64,000 bases of DNA from Deinococcus sp. KNUC1210 (GCF_022344005.1 NZ_CP092190.1:1116001-1180000); one strand, 5' to 3'. Positions 8,901 to 17,697 are shown, numbered from the stretch's first letter. A program made the numbers and translations. The notes: generated by a model from the letters alone, not told the origin.

Positions 8901-9522
8901 TCAGCAGCATGTCGAACTGACCGTCTTCCATGTGCTCCTTGATCGCTCCCACACCCACGGCGTACCACGCCACCACGTGTGTGCTGCGGTTCATGGCCTT
9001 TGCCATGCTGGGGGGCAGTTTGCTGCCGGGGGGCAGCTGCATGGCGGTGGTGGTGTCGGTTTCGACGCGGTAGGTGGTGAAGGTGCCTGCGGGCGTGGTC
9101 ACGCTCTCTATCGCCGCGATCCGGCTCACGCTGGTGCTCTTGACCTTCATGCCGCCGACCCCCGCCATCTGCGCCTCACTGTTCCAGTGATAGCCCACCT
9201 TCCAGTCGCTCAGCCGAGGAAAGGAACCGGTGCTCATCTGCATGGTGCCGCCGAGTTTGGCACTCAGCCCGGCGGGGGTGCAGGTCCAGACGACCTTGTT
9301 GGACTGTCCGTTCACGGTGGTGGTCGAGGTCACGCTGTTGCCGCTCAGACGGTTCGAGACGGTGACAGTGCTGGTCGTGCCACTCGACTTCATGGTGTAC
9401 GTGTTGGTGACGGCGGGAAAGAAGGCGAGCGTGTCGCAGGCCGCGTGCGCCGCACCGCCCAGCAGCATGGCGCTCAGGGTGCAGGTCAGGAGGGAGGGGG
9501 GCAACAGACGAAATCGAATCAT
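8884..9522 (-). CDS. Secreted protein of unknown function
   Basis: Product of 212 residues with a clear signal peptide (LLPPSLLTCTLSAMLLGGAAHA, cleavage near residue 28). The mature part is Ser/Thr-rich beta-type sequence (SSGTTSTVTVSNRLSGNSV, TTPAGTFTTYRVETDTTTAM) and ends WYAVGVGAIKEHMEDGQFDMLLIK. The last segment recalls DUF3108-like periplasmic proteins, but this is a loose resemblance. The ATG at 9522 follows AGGAGA. A TATAGT box at 9570-9575 (minus) may be the -10. The 3' end overlaps the convergent gene by 17 bases. No function is claimed. Confidence 0.75.
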   Translation of the reverse strand: MIRFRLLPPSLLTCTLSAMLLGGAAHAACDTLAFFPAVTNTYTMKSSGTTSTVTVSNRLSGNSVTSTTTVNGQSNKVVWTCTPAGLSAKLGGTMQMSTGSFPRLSDWKVGYHWNSEAQMAGVGGMKVKSTSVSRIAAIESVTTPAGTFTTYRVETDTTTAMQLPPGSKLPPSMAKAMNRSTHVVAWYAVGVGAIKEHMEDGQFDMLLIKTAK

Positions 9523-9727
9523 AGAGATCTCCTGTGAACGCCGCACACCGCGCATCCGTTCATGCCAGCACTATAAAAGTCGGACCGTTATAAGGGTGTT
9601 ACCGCTGCCTTCAGGGTCAGCAGCCGGGTTCCTGCAACAACGGGCTGTACGTCCAACCGTTTTACCTGCCTGCCCGACTTCTGAGCAAAGCGTGAGCCAG
9701 CCTGCCGCCTTCACCGGTCTGGTTCGC

Positions 9728-9733
9728 TACACT
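9728..9733 (+). promoter_or_regulatory. -10 box TACACT of the Nudix gene
   Basis: TACACT ends eight bases before the ATG at 9742; no ribosome site intervenes. Confidence 0.6.
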
Positions 9734-9741
9734 GTGCACCG

Positions 9742-10218
9742 ATGACCAACCTGTCTCGCACCCTACCCATCAAGCGGGCGGCCCACGTCTACATCGTCCA
9801 GAACGAGACCCTGCTGCTGGTAGCCGAGCGCATGGACGACGGAAGTATCTTCTATGGCCTGCCCGGTGGCAAAGCGGGCGCGGGCGAAAGCCTGGCCGAC
9901 GCTGCCGTACGGCAGGTGAGGCACGAAACCGGCCTGACCGTGACCGACCTGAATTTCGTGTCGCTGCTGGAAGGCGAGATGCTGACCGGCACCAAGAACG
10001 AGTGCTACGCCAACTTCGGGCGATTTACCGCTCACTTCCGGGGCGAGATCGCGCCCACCGATCCGGAAGTGGTCGGGACGCAGTGGGTTCCCTTCGATTC
10101 GGTCATGTCGCTGGTGCGCTACGGTCCCCCGCCGGAAGTCGAGGAACGCAACCCGCTGATCTGGATTCCCACGATGGATTTCATCAAGGGAAAGGCCAAG
10201 AATTACTATCCGATCTGA
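9742..10218 (+). CDS. Nudix-fold protein with degenerate catalytic box
   Basis: A 158-residue Nudix-superfamily protein. The box runs from G43 to L65 (start GGKAGAGES). Against G-x5-E-x7-R-E-U-x-E-E-x-G-U, the E after R57 is Q58 and the first of the EE pair is H61; E49, E62, G64 and L65 are kept. Loss of two metal-binding glutamates argues for altered metal use, weak hydrolysis or a non-catalytic role. The C-terminal part (VVGTQWVPFDSV, NPLIWIPTMDFI) is Nudix-like. Deinococcus genomes hold many Nudix paralogues with varied substrates, so no substrate is proposed. A 6-bp hairpin (10237-10254) without a T-run follows the gene. Confidence 0.85.
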   Translation: MTNLSRTLPIKRAAHVYIVQNETLLLVAERMDDGSIFYGLPGGKAGAGESLADAAVRQVRHETGLTVTDLNFVSLLEGEMLTGTKNECYANFGRFTAHFRGEIAPTDPEVVGTQWVPFDSVMSLVRYGPPPEVEERNPLIWIPTMDFIKGKAKNYYPI

Positions 10219-10403
10219 ACTGAATTCAGGGCGGTCGCACCTGCTGTAAGGTGCCGGATCAGCATTGTTCCGGTACAGGAAATGAAGGCGGCGCTGCAAA
10301 AGAAATGCTCAGCGCAGCGGAAAAGCACGTCTTCATACGCCCTTTGCCTCTAGGCCTGCCGCACCCTGCCCGGCTATTCTTGCCTCATCTCAAAGGAGGC
10401 CAG

Positions 10404-11692
10404 ATGACGCAGGAGCCAGTGCGGGCGGGCGAAATGCCCTCGGGAGAGCGCTCGGTGGGGCGGGTGCGGCAGACGGGCATCTATGTGGCCGGGCTGGGCG
10501 GAGAGCTACCGAAGGTGCCGGTGGAGCCGGGTGCGCTCGAACGCGCCGCCGAGGCCATGCTGCCGCCCAGCGACTTCGCGTATCTGGCGGGCGGGGCCGG
10601 TCAGGGCCGCACCATGCAGGCCAACACCGACGCCTTTGCCCGCTGGCCCATCGTGCCGAGAATGATGCGCGGCTCGGCCCGGCGCGACCTGAGCACCGAG
10701 CTGCTGGGCCGCACCTATGCTTCGCCGCTGCTGCTGGCTCCCATCGGTGTACTGGAGTGTGCCCACCCGGACGCTGATCTGGCCGTGGCACGCGCCGCCG
10801 CCGCCGAGCGCGTGCCGTATATCTTTTCCAGTCAGGCGAGCGTGGACATGGAAACCTGCGCCGCTGCGATGGGCGAGGCGGACCGCTGGTTTCAGCTGTA
10901 CTGGAGCAGCGACGACGAACTGACCCAGAGCTTTGTGCGGCGGGCCGAGAACATGGGCGCACAGGCCATCGTGTTGACGCTCGACACCACGCTGCTGGGC
11001 TGGCGTCCCCGAGATCTGGATTTCGGCAGCCTGCCGTTCATGCGGGGGCGCGGGCTGGCACAGTATCTCAGCGATCCGGTGTTCAGGAGCCGTCTGAACA
11101 GCGCTGGCAACCCGGCCCTGAATCCGCCGCGCACTCCGGCCCTGCTTCAGGCACTGGCCGAACTGGGTGCAAAAGGAGCCGAAGTCGGCCTGTCGCCGGA
11201 AGCGATGCTGGCAGCCGTGGCCCGCTTCAGCGCCACCTTTCGCGCCCCGATCTGACCTGGGACGACCTTTCCAGGCTGCGCGAGTGGACGCGGCTGCCGA
11301 TTGTACTCAAGGGCATCCTGCATCCGGACGATGCCCGCGAAGCTGCCGCACGCGGCATGGACGCCCTGATCGTGTCGAATCATGGCGGGCGGCAGATCGA
11401 CGGTTCGGTGGGCGCACTCGACGCCCTGCCCGCCGTGGTTGCAGCGGCAGGGGGCCTTCCGGTGCTGTTCGACAGTGGCATTCGGAGCGGCGCAGATGTG
11501 TTCAGGGCGCTGGCGCTGGGCGCACGGGCAGTGCTGCTGGGACGGCCTTACGCCTACGGGCTGGCACTGGCGGGCGAGGCGGGCGTGCGCGAGGTGATCC
11601 AGAACGTGCTGGCCGAACTGGACCTGACGCTGGGGCTGGCAGGCGTGCCGAGGGCGCGGGATGTGGATATGCAGGCGGTCACGCGGCGCTGA
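10404..11692 (+). pseudogene. FMN-dependent alpha-hydroxy-acid oxidase, frameshifted
   Basis: Flavoenzyme of the lactate oxidase / lactate monooxygenase / glycolate oxidase family, oxidising 2-hydroxy acids. The first part (10404-11255) gives [57 protein letters not shown] and [16 protein letters not shown]. The rest lies one frame away and carries RLPIVLKGILHPDDA, the catalytic VSNHGGRQIDGSVGALDALP and LFDSGIRSGADVFRALALGA. One base is missing in the C-run at 11245-11248; adding one C gives an intact 429-residue protein. AAAGGAGG precedes the ATG at 10404 and TATTCT (10375-10380) is a possible -10. Either a recent pseudogene or an assembly error; the latter is favoured because five other genes show similar one-base shifts. 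Confidence 0.8.
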
Positions 11693-11795
11693 GCACAGGC
11701 GGGCAGGCGACAGCCGCAGGAACGATCAACGGCGCGTCTGCTCTCAGCGCCCGCCTTTCTCATTCAGCCGCACTGTTCCTGGCCGGTTTTCCCGC

Positions 11796-11801
11796 TACCG
11801 T
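11796..11801 (+). promoter_or_regulatory. -10 box TACCGT of the aminopeptidase gene
   Basis: Seven bases separate TACCGT from the ATG at 11809. Confidence 0.5.
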
Positions 11802-11808
11802 ACCTTTC

Positions 11809-13239
11809 ATGCCCCGACGTTCGCTGCTCGCCGCGCTGCTCCTCGCTGTACTCGGTTCGGGCGCTGCCCAGGTGGCCCCGGCTGTTTCTGCCGTGCCGCC
11901 CGTGTCCAGCCTTCCAGCAGGCTTCTCGGTTCCTGCGGGCGCGGGCGACAGCATCTATCCGGCCCTCGGAACACCCGGCCTGGACGTGACGCACTACGAT
12001 CTGAGCATTCGCAGCGATCCGCGCATCGACACCCTGAGTGGGCAGGCGGTGCTGAACATCACAGCGCTGAGCGACCTGAACCAGATCGCGCTGGATTTTG
12101 CCGGGCCGACCACCTCGGAAGTGCTGCTGAACGATCAGGTCGCCCGCTTTGCTCAGGTGGGCGAGAAACTGCTGATTCTGCCGTCCACACCGCTGAAGGC
12201 GGGCACGCGGTTTACTCTCGGCGTGACGTATCAGGGAACGCCCGCGCTGCACCTCGACCTGGGGCTACGGCTCGGCTGGATCACGCAGGACGACGCCAGT
12301 TACACATATTCCGAACCCGACGCGGCGCATACCTACTTTCCCTGCAACGACCTTCCTGCCGACGGAGCCAGCTTCACGCTGCACCTGGACGTTCCTGCCG
12401 GATATACCGCCGTCGCCAGCGGCGTGCAGACCGGACAACATTCCCAGAATGGGCGCACCGTGACCGATTTCGACCTGCCGCAGGAAACCGCGACGTATGC
12501 GCTGGGCATTCAGGTGGGGCGGCTGGACGTCGTGACGCGGCCCCGTGCAGGCAATGTGGCCCTGCGAGACGCCTTTCCCACGGACACGCCTCCGAGTGTT
12601 CGCGCACCCTTCGCCCGCGTTGCCGACATGCTGAGCGTGCTGACCGGCTGGTTTGGACCGTATCCCTTCGCGGTCTACGGCGTGGCCCTCACACATGATC
12701 CGCAGCTGCTGGCGCTGGAAACCGCCACACTCAGCACCTTTCCCGCCCGCGAGCAGGGCGAGGAAGTCGGGCTGCACGAACTGGCCCACCAGTGGTTCGG
12801 AGACAGCGTGCGGCTGGGCGACTGGTCGGACGTGTGGCTGAACGAGGGATTCGCCACCTACGCCGAACTGCTGTGGGCCGAGCATCTGGGCCAGGACAGC
12901 CGGAGCCTGCTGAGGCGCTGGTACACGGCCCTGATGCGGCAGGCCGCCCGCCCGCTGGTCGCCACCGCCGCGCCGCAACTCTTCGACAGCACCAGTTACC
13001 AGCGCGGCGCACTCACGCTGCATGTCCTACGCCTCAAGATCGGTGACGCCAGTTTCCGGCGCGTGCTTCAGCAGTATGCCGCCAGCTATGCGGGCCGCAG
13101 CGCCCGCACCGCCGACTTCCTGAACGTGGTGCGCGAGGTGTCCGGGCAGACCGCTGTCGACGCGCTTCAGCCCTGGGTCAGCAGTCCTTCCCTCCCTCCC
13201 CTCCCCCGAATTCTAAAGAAAGTTTTAGCCCGAACGTGA
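11809..13239 (+). CDS. Secreted M1-family metallo-aminopeptidase
   Basis: Zinc aminopeptidase of 476 residues. Signal peptide MPRRSLLAALLLAVLGSGAAQ is followed by an N-terminal beta domain (VTHYDLSIRSDPRIDTLSGQ) as in M1 enzymes. Catalytic HELAH at about 323-327 and the third ligand in NEGFATYAE (Glu about 346, 19 residues after the second His) are intact. The usual GxMEN exopeptidase signature upstream reads LALETATLSTFP, so the substrate N-terminus pocket is atypical. The helical C-terminal domain is short compared with 600-900-residue relatives. The start at 11809 fits the signal peptide and promoter; the open frame extends to 11167 through the preceding gene and that part is not coding. 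Confidence 0.9.
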   Translation: MPRRSLLAALLLAVLGSGAAQVAPAVSAVPPVSSLPAGFSVPAGAGDSIYPALGTPGLDVTHYDLSIRSDPRIDTLSGQAVLNITALSDLNQIALDFAGPTTSEVLLNDQVARFAQVGEKLLILPSTPLKAGTRFTLGVTYQGTPALHLDLGLRLGWITQDDASYTYSEPDAAHTYFPCNDLPADGASFTLHLDVPAGYTAVASGVQTGQHSQNGRTVTDFDLPQETATYALGIQVGRLDVVTRPRAGNVALRDAFPTDTPPSVRAPFARVADMLSVLTGWFGPYPFAVYGVALTHDPQLLALETATLSTFPAREQGEEVGLHELAHQWFGDSVRLGDWSDVWLNEGFATYAELLWAEHLGQDSRSLLRRWYTALMRQAARPLVATAAPQLFDSTSYQRGALTLHVLRLKIGDASFRRVLQQYAASYAGRSARTADFLNVVREVSGQTAVDALQPWVSSPSLPPLPRILKKVLART

Positions 13240-13272
13240 GAATTATCACGCTTTGATGTCACACTGAGCGCC

Positions 13273-14037
13273 ATGTGGCCATTTGGAAAGTCGACGGTTG
13301 ACCGTGTGAAAGACGCGTTCAAAGCTCAAGCCCTTCTCGCTCCCCTGAATCTGGATGTCCGGATAGACAACGGCACGGCTTTCGTGACCGGGCAGGTTCC
13401 TACCCAGAACTACCTGGGCCTCATCAAGGTGGTCGCCACCGGCATCAGTGGCGTGAAGGCCGTCGATACCAGCGGTCTGGTCTTCGACACCCCGGCAGCG
13501 CAGGCCGCTCCCGCCGCGCCTGAGGTAAGCGTGGATACCGGCGGCACCATCGATGCCAGCACCGACGCCCAGGCCACCCAGGGCCAGTACGATCAGGCGG
13601 CGGGCGACGACATCGTGGCGAAGGCCCTGGCCGAGCACAACCGCATTGCCAAGGGTGTCTTCAACGCCCTCCAGAGCAACGGCGAACTGAAGGACGATCC
13701 TATCGACGTGCTCCAGAGCGGCACCAGCATCATCCTGCGCGGCGCAGTCGACAGCGAACACGAACTGCACCTCGCCGCCCAGCTCGCCCGCAGCATCGAG
13801 GGTGTCGAGGCAGTGGACGCCAGCGGCCTGAAAGTGGTCGGCGGCGCCAAGGAACTGACCAAGGAGAAGGACGCGGGCGGCGAGACGGTCTACACCGTAC
13901 AGAGCGGCGACAACCTCAGCAGCATCGCCCTCAAGTACTTCGGCGACGCGGGCAAATACCGCGACATCGCCCACTACAACAACATCTCCAACCCCGATCT
14001 GATTCAGGTCGGCCAGAAAATCCGCATCCCCGGCTGA
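13273..14037 (+). CDS. BON-LysM domain protein
   Basis: A 254-residue protein without signal peptide. Two BON-type segments are seen: LDVRIDNGTAFVTGQVPTQNY (about 27-47) and a second around GTSIILRGAVDSEHELHLAAQLA (about 155-177). A C-terminal LysM runs from about 205 (YTVQSGDNLSSIALKYFGDAGKY ... QVGQKIRIPG). The single BON-LysM pair is the layout of E. coli Kbp (YgaU), a cytosolic potassium-binding protein; LysM normally binds glycans, but in Kbp-like proteins it need not. The ATG at 13273 is seven bases after CACACT. A strong terminator follows. Potassium sensing is an inference from the family. Confidence 0.85.
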   Translation: MWPFGKSTVDRVKDAFKAQALLAPLNLDVRIDNGTAFVTGQVPTQNYLGLIKVVATGISGVKAVDTSGLVFDTPAAQAAPAAPEVSVDTGGTIDASTDAQATQGQYDQAAGDDIVAKALAEHNRIAKGVFNALQSNGELKDDPIDVLQSGTSIILRGAVDSEHELHLAAQLARSIEGVEAVDASGLKVVGGAKELTKEKDAGGETVYTVQSGDNLSSIALKYFGDAGKYRDIAHYNNISNPDLIQVGQKIRIPG

Positions 14038-14053
14038 GAAACCGCACAGCACG

Positions 14054-14087
14054 AAACAGGCCGCCCCGAAGAAAGGCGGCCTGTTTT
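14054..14087. terminator. Strong stem-loop terminator after the BON-LysM gene
   Basis: AAACAGGCCGCC pairs with GGCGGCCTGTTT around a 9-base loop and ends in TTTT on the plus strand (AAA on the other side, so it could work both ways). Confidence 0.9.
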
Positions 14088-14098
14088 CGTCACACCAT

Positions 14099-14126
14099 TA
14101 TCATGTTCGGATATTGGATTCTGATA
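14099..14126. promoter_or_regulatory. Candidate PadR operator
   Basis: An imperfect dyad of 28 bases with outer arms TATCA and TGATA (9 of 14 positions symmetric) sits 23-50 bases before the PadR start. It covers likely promoter sequence (TGATAC as -10). PadR proteins commonly repress their own operons through AT-rich dyads. Confidence 0.4.
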
Positions 14127-14148
14127 CCCAGAAGGCACAGGAGGCGAT

Positions 14149-14469
14149 ATGGATACTCAACTGGTACGCGGCAGTCTGGACATGGTGCTGATGAGCGTGC
14201 TGAGAAGCGGCGAGATGTACGGCCTTGAGATCACCAAGGCGGCCAATCTGGACACAGGCGGGTACTTCACGCTGAATGCTGGCAGCCTGTACCCGGCGCT
14301 GCACCGACTGGAGCGGGCAGGCTTTCTGGGCAGCAGCGAGCGCCAGCCGCCACGCGGAGGGCCAGCCGTGCGCTATTACCACCTGACCGACGCGGGCCGC
14401 GCAGAATTGCAGCGCCGGATGGACGCCTATACACGCTTTGACGAGGCGGTCAGGACCTTATGGAACTGA
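14149..14469 (+). CDS. PadR-family transcriptional regulator
   Basis: Small winged-helix repressor, 106 residues, starting MDTQLVRGSLDMVLMSVLRSGEMYGLEI, with TLNAGSLYPALHRLERAGFL as recognition helix and wing, and YYHLTDAGRAELQRRMDAY at the end. This is the short PadR subfamily 2 layout without a long C-terminal domain. AGGAGG lies before the ATG. The stop lies ten bases inside the next gene (14460), making a three-gene overlapping operon with a permease-prefix protein and a signal peptidase. PadR genes are often coupled to a short membrane protein with such a prefix domain. Effector unknown. Confidence 0.92.
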   Translation: MDTQLVRGSLDMVLMSVLRSGEMYGLEITKAANLDTGGYFTLNAGSLYPALHRLERAGFLGSSERQPPRGGPAVRYYHLTDAGRAELQRRMDAYTRFDEAVRTLWN

Positions 14470-14756
14470 ACAGCCCCCCCATCCCCAGTGCCGTGGCCGC
14501 GTACCTGAAGCGGGCCGCCCCACGAAATGCCGCCCTCAGGGCCGAGCTGCACGCCAATCTGCATCAGTGCATGCTCGACCATCTGACCGCCGGAATGTCG
14601 CAGGAAGCCGCGTGGGAAGCGGCGCTGCGCGACTTCGGGCCAGCCAGTTCGCTTCACCCGGTCTCGCGGCTGAGCTGGCGGGTGCTGCGGGTGCTGGTGC
14701 CCTTGACACTGCTGGGCGGGGCCGCCTACGCCGCACATCTGGGCGTGCTGACTTGA
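14460..14756 (+). CDS. Permease-prefix-like small membrane protein
   Basis: A 98-residue protein. The N-terminal 60 residues form a helical domain (AYLKRAAPRNAALRAELHANLHQ ... GMSQEAAWEAALRDFGPASSLHPVSRLSW) of the permease-prefix/HAAS type normally fused to DUF1700-like or FtsX-like membrane proteins. A single transmembrane helix follows (LRVLVPLTLLGGAAYAAHLG, about 76-95). These prefix domains accompany PadR regulators in many genomes and may relay membrane state. It overlaps padR by 10 bases and the signal peptidase gene by 4, so the three are probably translated together. No enzymatic function is visible. Confidence 0.75.
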   Translation: MELNSPPIPSAVAAYLKRAAPRNAALRAELHANLHQCMLDHLTAGMSQEAAWEAALRDFGPASSLHPVSRLSWRVLRVLVPLTLLGGAAYAAHLGVLT

Positions 14757-15517
14757 AATCCGCTGCAAGCTACACGCGCCTGTTGCTCAAAGAATGGGTG
14801 TCCCCGTTTGTGTTCGTGGTGCTGCTGACACAGGTCGGCGTGGCAGCCACCCGCGTAGACGGTGTGAGCATGATGCCGGGCCTGCGGAATAACGAGGAAG
14901 TCATCATTCCGAAGCTGGAAGGCTGGGCGCACCGCTTCGGGCTGGGCACGTATCACCGGGGCGACATCGTGGTCTTCAAACCGCCCCGCGCCGCCGCGAG
15001 TGAATGGAAACACGACATTCATGGCGTGCCGCTGCCCTGGGCCTACCGCCCTTACCTGATCAAACGGGTGATCGGCGTGGCGGGCGACCGTATTCGCATC
15101 GAAGAGGGACAGGTAACCATCAATGGGCACCTGCTGGATGCTCACTGGACGCAGGATTTCTGGCGAGCACAGGGATGTCTGGATACCACCAGTGCCGAGG
15201 CCAATGCCGCCGTGACCGGGCTCTTTCCGAACGCGCCCGCCACCAGAACGCTGACGGTTCCGGCGGGATCGCTGTTCGTGATGGGCGATAACCGCAGTCC
15301 GGGCGGCAGTCTGGATTCACGGTATTTCGGAACGGTGCCCCTCGCGGATGTGGCGGGCCGCGCCGTACTGAGCGTGTGGCCGATTCTGCGGAACTCTCAG
15401 GCAGCGGCCCTGTGTGCTTCCGCCGATCCGAAAAACAGTGTGACCACCAGCGGGCCCAGCGAGTTGAATCTGCGGGTGCTGAACGCTCCGGCGACCTTTG
15501 CCGACCTCGACAAATAG
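14753..15517 (+). CDS. lepB: Signal peptidase I
   Basis: Membrane serine protease that cuts signal peptides; 254 residues. One N-terminal transmembrane helix (about 15-33), catalytic serine in GVSMMPGL (S39) and catalytic lysine in YLIKRVIGVAGDRI (K104), then box E MGDNRSPGGSLDSRYFG. The segment between S and K is longer than usual and includes HDIHGVPLPWAYRPY. The TTG at 14753 is taken as start because it is the first codon able to start in this frame and it overlaps the stop of the preceding gene (TTGA). No normal start codon precedes the membrane helix. A PadR-controlled signal peptidase is unusual; it is probably a secondary paralogue. Confidence 0.85.
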   Translation: MKSAASYTRLLLKEWVSPFVFVVLLTQVGVAATRVDGVSMMPGLRNNEEVIIPKLEGWAHRFGLGTYHRGDIVVFKPPRAAASEWKHDIHGVPLPWAYRPYLIKRVIGVAGDRIRIEEGQVTINGHLLDAHWTQDFWRAQGCLDTTSAEANAAVTGLFPNAPATRTLTVPAGSLFVMGDNRSPGGSLDSRYFGTVPLADVAGRAVLSVWPILRNSQAAALCASADPKNSVTTSGPSELNLRVLNAPATFADLDK

Positions 15518-15540
15518 AACCAGACATAAGGTTGCCTTCG

Positions 15541-15939
15541 TTATCTCAGCGCGTCCATCAGTTCCTGTGGCATGCGGGCCGGGCGATAGGTGCGGTCGGT
15601 GCAGATGTGCTGCGTCTCCCCCGTTGCCAGCAGGTCTTCGCCGCGCCACAGTTCGTAGGCGAAGACCGCTGTGCGCGATTTGACTTCGCTCATGCGGGTC
15701 TTCAGGGTCAACTGATCGTCGTAGCGGGCCGCCATGCGGTAGCGCACGTTCAGCCCCGACAGCATCAGATAGTAGCCCCGGGCCTCGACTTCGGTATAAG
15801 GAAAGCCCAGTTCGCGCATCCAGTCGCTGCGCCCCATCTCGAACCAGATCGGATAGGTGGCGTGGTGCACCACACCCATCGCGTCGGTTTCTGCATACCG
15901 CACCCGGAAGGCCGTCACGGTTTCGAGGCCTGTGCTCAT
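15541..15939 (-). CDS. Acyl-CoA thioesterase, 4HBT/YbgC type
   Basis: Hotdog-fold thioesterase of 132 residues. The motif [24 protein letters not shown] holds the catalytic aspartate (about D18) of the 4-hydroxybenzoyl-CoA thioesterase family. [32 protein letters not shown] follows as in YbgC. Cytosolic hydrolysis of short acyl-CoA or acyl-ACP is likely. The start overlaps the rbfA stop by 4 bases (15936-15939), so the two are translationally coupled. Substrate cannot be set. Confidence 0.9.
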   Translation of the reverse strand: MSTGLETVTAFRVRYAETDAMGVVHHATYPIWFEMGRSDWMRELGFPYTEVEARGYYLMLSGLNVRYRMAARYDDQLTLKTRMSEVKSRTAVFAYELWRGEDLLATGETQHICTDRTYRPARMPQELMDALR

Positions 15940-16238
15940 GGCTGTCCCAGCCGCTCGAAGGGCGACGCGCCCGCCGCATAGAATTCCAGCGTGGGCGTGC
16001 GCCGCAGCTTGAGCGCCTGCGCCGTTTCGTATTGCAGGCGGCCCCGTGCATGGTTGAGCGCGTCGATCAGCGGCCCGACTTCACCGATGGCCGATACGTA
16101 CACCCGCGCAAAGCTGTAATCGGGCGTGACAGTCACCCGCTCGATGGTATAGATCAGCGGAATGCGCGGATCGGACAGTTCTCCGATGGCCGACGACAGC
16201 AGCCGCGTCAGGGCCACTTCCACCTGACGCGGTTTCAA
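15936..16238 (-). CDS. rbfA: Ribosome-binding factor A
   Basis: Binds immature 30S subunits and helps 16S 5'-end maturation; 100 residues, the usual size. Seen: [44 protein letters not shown] and [18 protein letters not shown], which match RbfA (KH-like fold with the LRRTP segment). The start is the TTG at 16238; no ATG exists upstream in frame, and the next GTG is out of frame. TAGGAT at about 16257-16262 (minus) could be a -10 box. It lies 75 bases after glmM on the same strand and leads into the thioesterase. Confidence 0.88.
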   Translation of the reverse strand: MKPRQVEVALTRLLSSAIGELSDPRIPLIYTIERVTVTPDYSFARVYVSAIGEVGPLIDALNHARGRLQYETAQALKLRRTPTLEFYAAGASPFERLGQP

Positions 16239-16313
16239 GAGTTCACCGCTGCTGAAATCCTAACTTCTGGAACGCCTGCACACATCATCCTGCCAGTTTT
16301 GCACAAACCCGGG

Positions 16314-17654
16314 CTACGCGCCCCGCACCAGTTCGGCGATCTCGGCGGCGATGGCATGGATTTCCGCTTCGTCGGGGCCTTCGACCATCACGCGCACGAG
16401 CTGTTCGGTGCCGCTGGGCCGCAGATTTACGCGCCCGCGTCCGTCCAGTCGAACCTCGGCAGCCTTCACCGCCGCCTGAACCGCCGCATGCCTGACCGCT
16501 GCCAGCTTGTCCTTGACGCGCACGTTCACCAGCGTCTGCGGAAACATCGTCAGGTCGTCGTACAGCGCGTCGAGAGTGGTGCCCTGCTCCTTCATGGCCG
16601 CCAGCGTCAGCAGCGAGGTGAGTACGCCGTCTCCGGTGGGCGACAGGTCGAGGAACAGGATGTGTCCGCTCTGCTCGCCGCCCAGCTTGAAATTCCCCGC
16701 CTGAAGCTGCTCGTATACGTAGCGGTCGCCCACCGCCGCCCGCGTCAGATGAACGCCCGCATCCTGCAATTTCACTTCCAGCGCCATGTTGCTCATGATG
16801 GTGGCGACCACTGTGCTTTCCCGGCGTGCCCGCGCATTCAGCAGCAGGATGTGATCGCCGTGCACGACGTTGCCACGCGAATCGACGAACAGGGCGCGGT
16901 CGGCGTCGCCGTCGAAGGCCACGCCCAGATCGTAGCCGCCCTCGCGCACGATGCGGGCCAGATTGCCCAGGTGGGTGCTGCCGCAGTCGCGGTTGATGTT
17001 GCGCCCGTCAGGAGTGGTGTAGATGGCGAACAGATCTGCACCCGCCGCCTGATAGACCTTCGGCCCGATGCGGTAGGCTGCGCCGTTGGCACAGTCCATC
17101 GCGATTCTCAGACCCGTCAGGTCGGGGGCGTGGGTGCCCAGATACGCCGCGTACAGGCGCTCGGCCTCGGTGTAGTTGGTGACCTCGCCCAGCGTGGTGC
17201 CGCTGACCGCCGGAAGGTCCTGTACGTGGTCCAGCATGGCTTCGATGCTGGCTTCCAGTTCGTCGCTGATCTTGCTGCCGCCCGCCCCGAAGAACTTGAT
17301 GCCGTTGTCCTGATACGGATTGTGAGACGCGCTGATCACCACGCCCGCATCGGCTCCCAGGTGCCGGGTCAGGTAGCTGACGCCGGGTGTAGGCAACACT
17401 CCCAGATGCACCACATGCACGCCCCGGCTCGTCAGGCCCGCCGCGAGCGCCGCTTCCAGCATGTCGCCCGACTGCCGGGTATCCTTGCCGATCACCACAC
17501 TGGTGCGGCCCGCCTGTTTCTGGGCCTTGAGCACCTCGGCAGCGGCAGCACCCAGCCGCATCACCCACTCGGCGGTCAGCGGAAACTCACCCGCGACACT
17601 TCGCACGCCGTCGGTGCCGAAATACGTGCGCTCTGGAACTTGAACTGTGGTCAT
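16314..17654 (-). CDS. glmM: Phosphoglucosamine mutase
   Basis: Converts glucosamine-6-phosphate to glucosamine-1-phosphate for UDP-GlcNAc and peptidoglycan; 446 residues, normal length. N-terminal TYFGTDGVRSVAGEFPLT, phosphoserine loop ISASHNPYQDNGIKFFG (Ser about 110), metal loop AFDGDADRALFVD and the sugar/phosphate motifs GGEQSGHILF and RPSGTEQLVRVMVEG are all intact. The ATG at 17654 is six bases after TACCAT. It is separated from rarA upstream by 43 bases with its own promoter. Assignment is firm. Confidence 0.96.
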   Translation of the reverse strand: MTTVQVPERTYFGTDGVRSVAGEFPLTAEWVMRLGAAAAEVLKAQKQAGRTSVVIGKDTRQSGDMLEAALAAGLTSRGVHVVHLGVLPTPGVSYLTRHLGADAGVVISASHNPYQDNGIKFFGAGGSKISDELEASIEAMLDHVQDLPAVSGTTLGEVTNYTEAERLYAAYLGTHAPDLTGLRIAMDCANGAAYRIGPKVYQAAGADLFAIYTTPDGRNINRDCGSTHLGNLARIVREGGYDLGVAFDGDADRALFVDSRGNVVHGDHILLLNARARRESTVVATIMSNMALEVKLQDAGVHLTRAAVGDRYVYEQLQAGNFKLGGEQSGHILFLDLSPTGDGVLTSLLTLAAMKEQGTTLDALYDDLTMFPQTLVNVRVKDKLAAVRHAAVQAAVKAAEVRLDGRGRVNLRPSGTEQLVRVMVEGPDEAEIHAIAAEIAELVRGA

Positions 17655-17660
17655 TTCAGT

Positions 17661-17666
17661 ATGGTA
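17661..17666 (-). promoter_or_regulatory. -10 box TACCAT of glmM
   Basis: TACCAT on the minus strand, six bases before the ATG at 17654. Confidence 0.6.
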
Positions 17667-17697
17667 TCAGGCGAACTTTGGCAGATCTTACGATTCC

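Noticed and set aside
11167..11808. N-terminal extension of the aminopeptidase open frame
   Set aside because: It overlaps the oxidase gene in another frame and has no signal peptide; the true start at 11809 has one together with a -10 box.
14438..14752. Coding sequence upstream of signal peptidase in the same frame
   Set aside because: The frame overlaps the PadR and permease-prefix genes and its translation shows no family pattern before the membrane helix.
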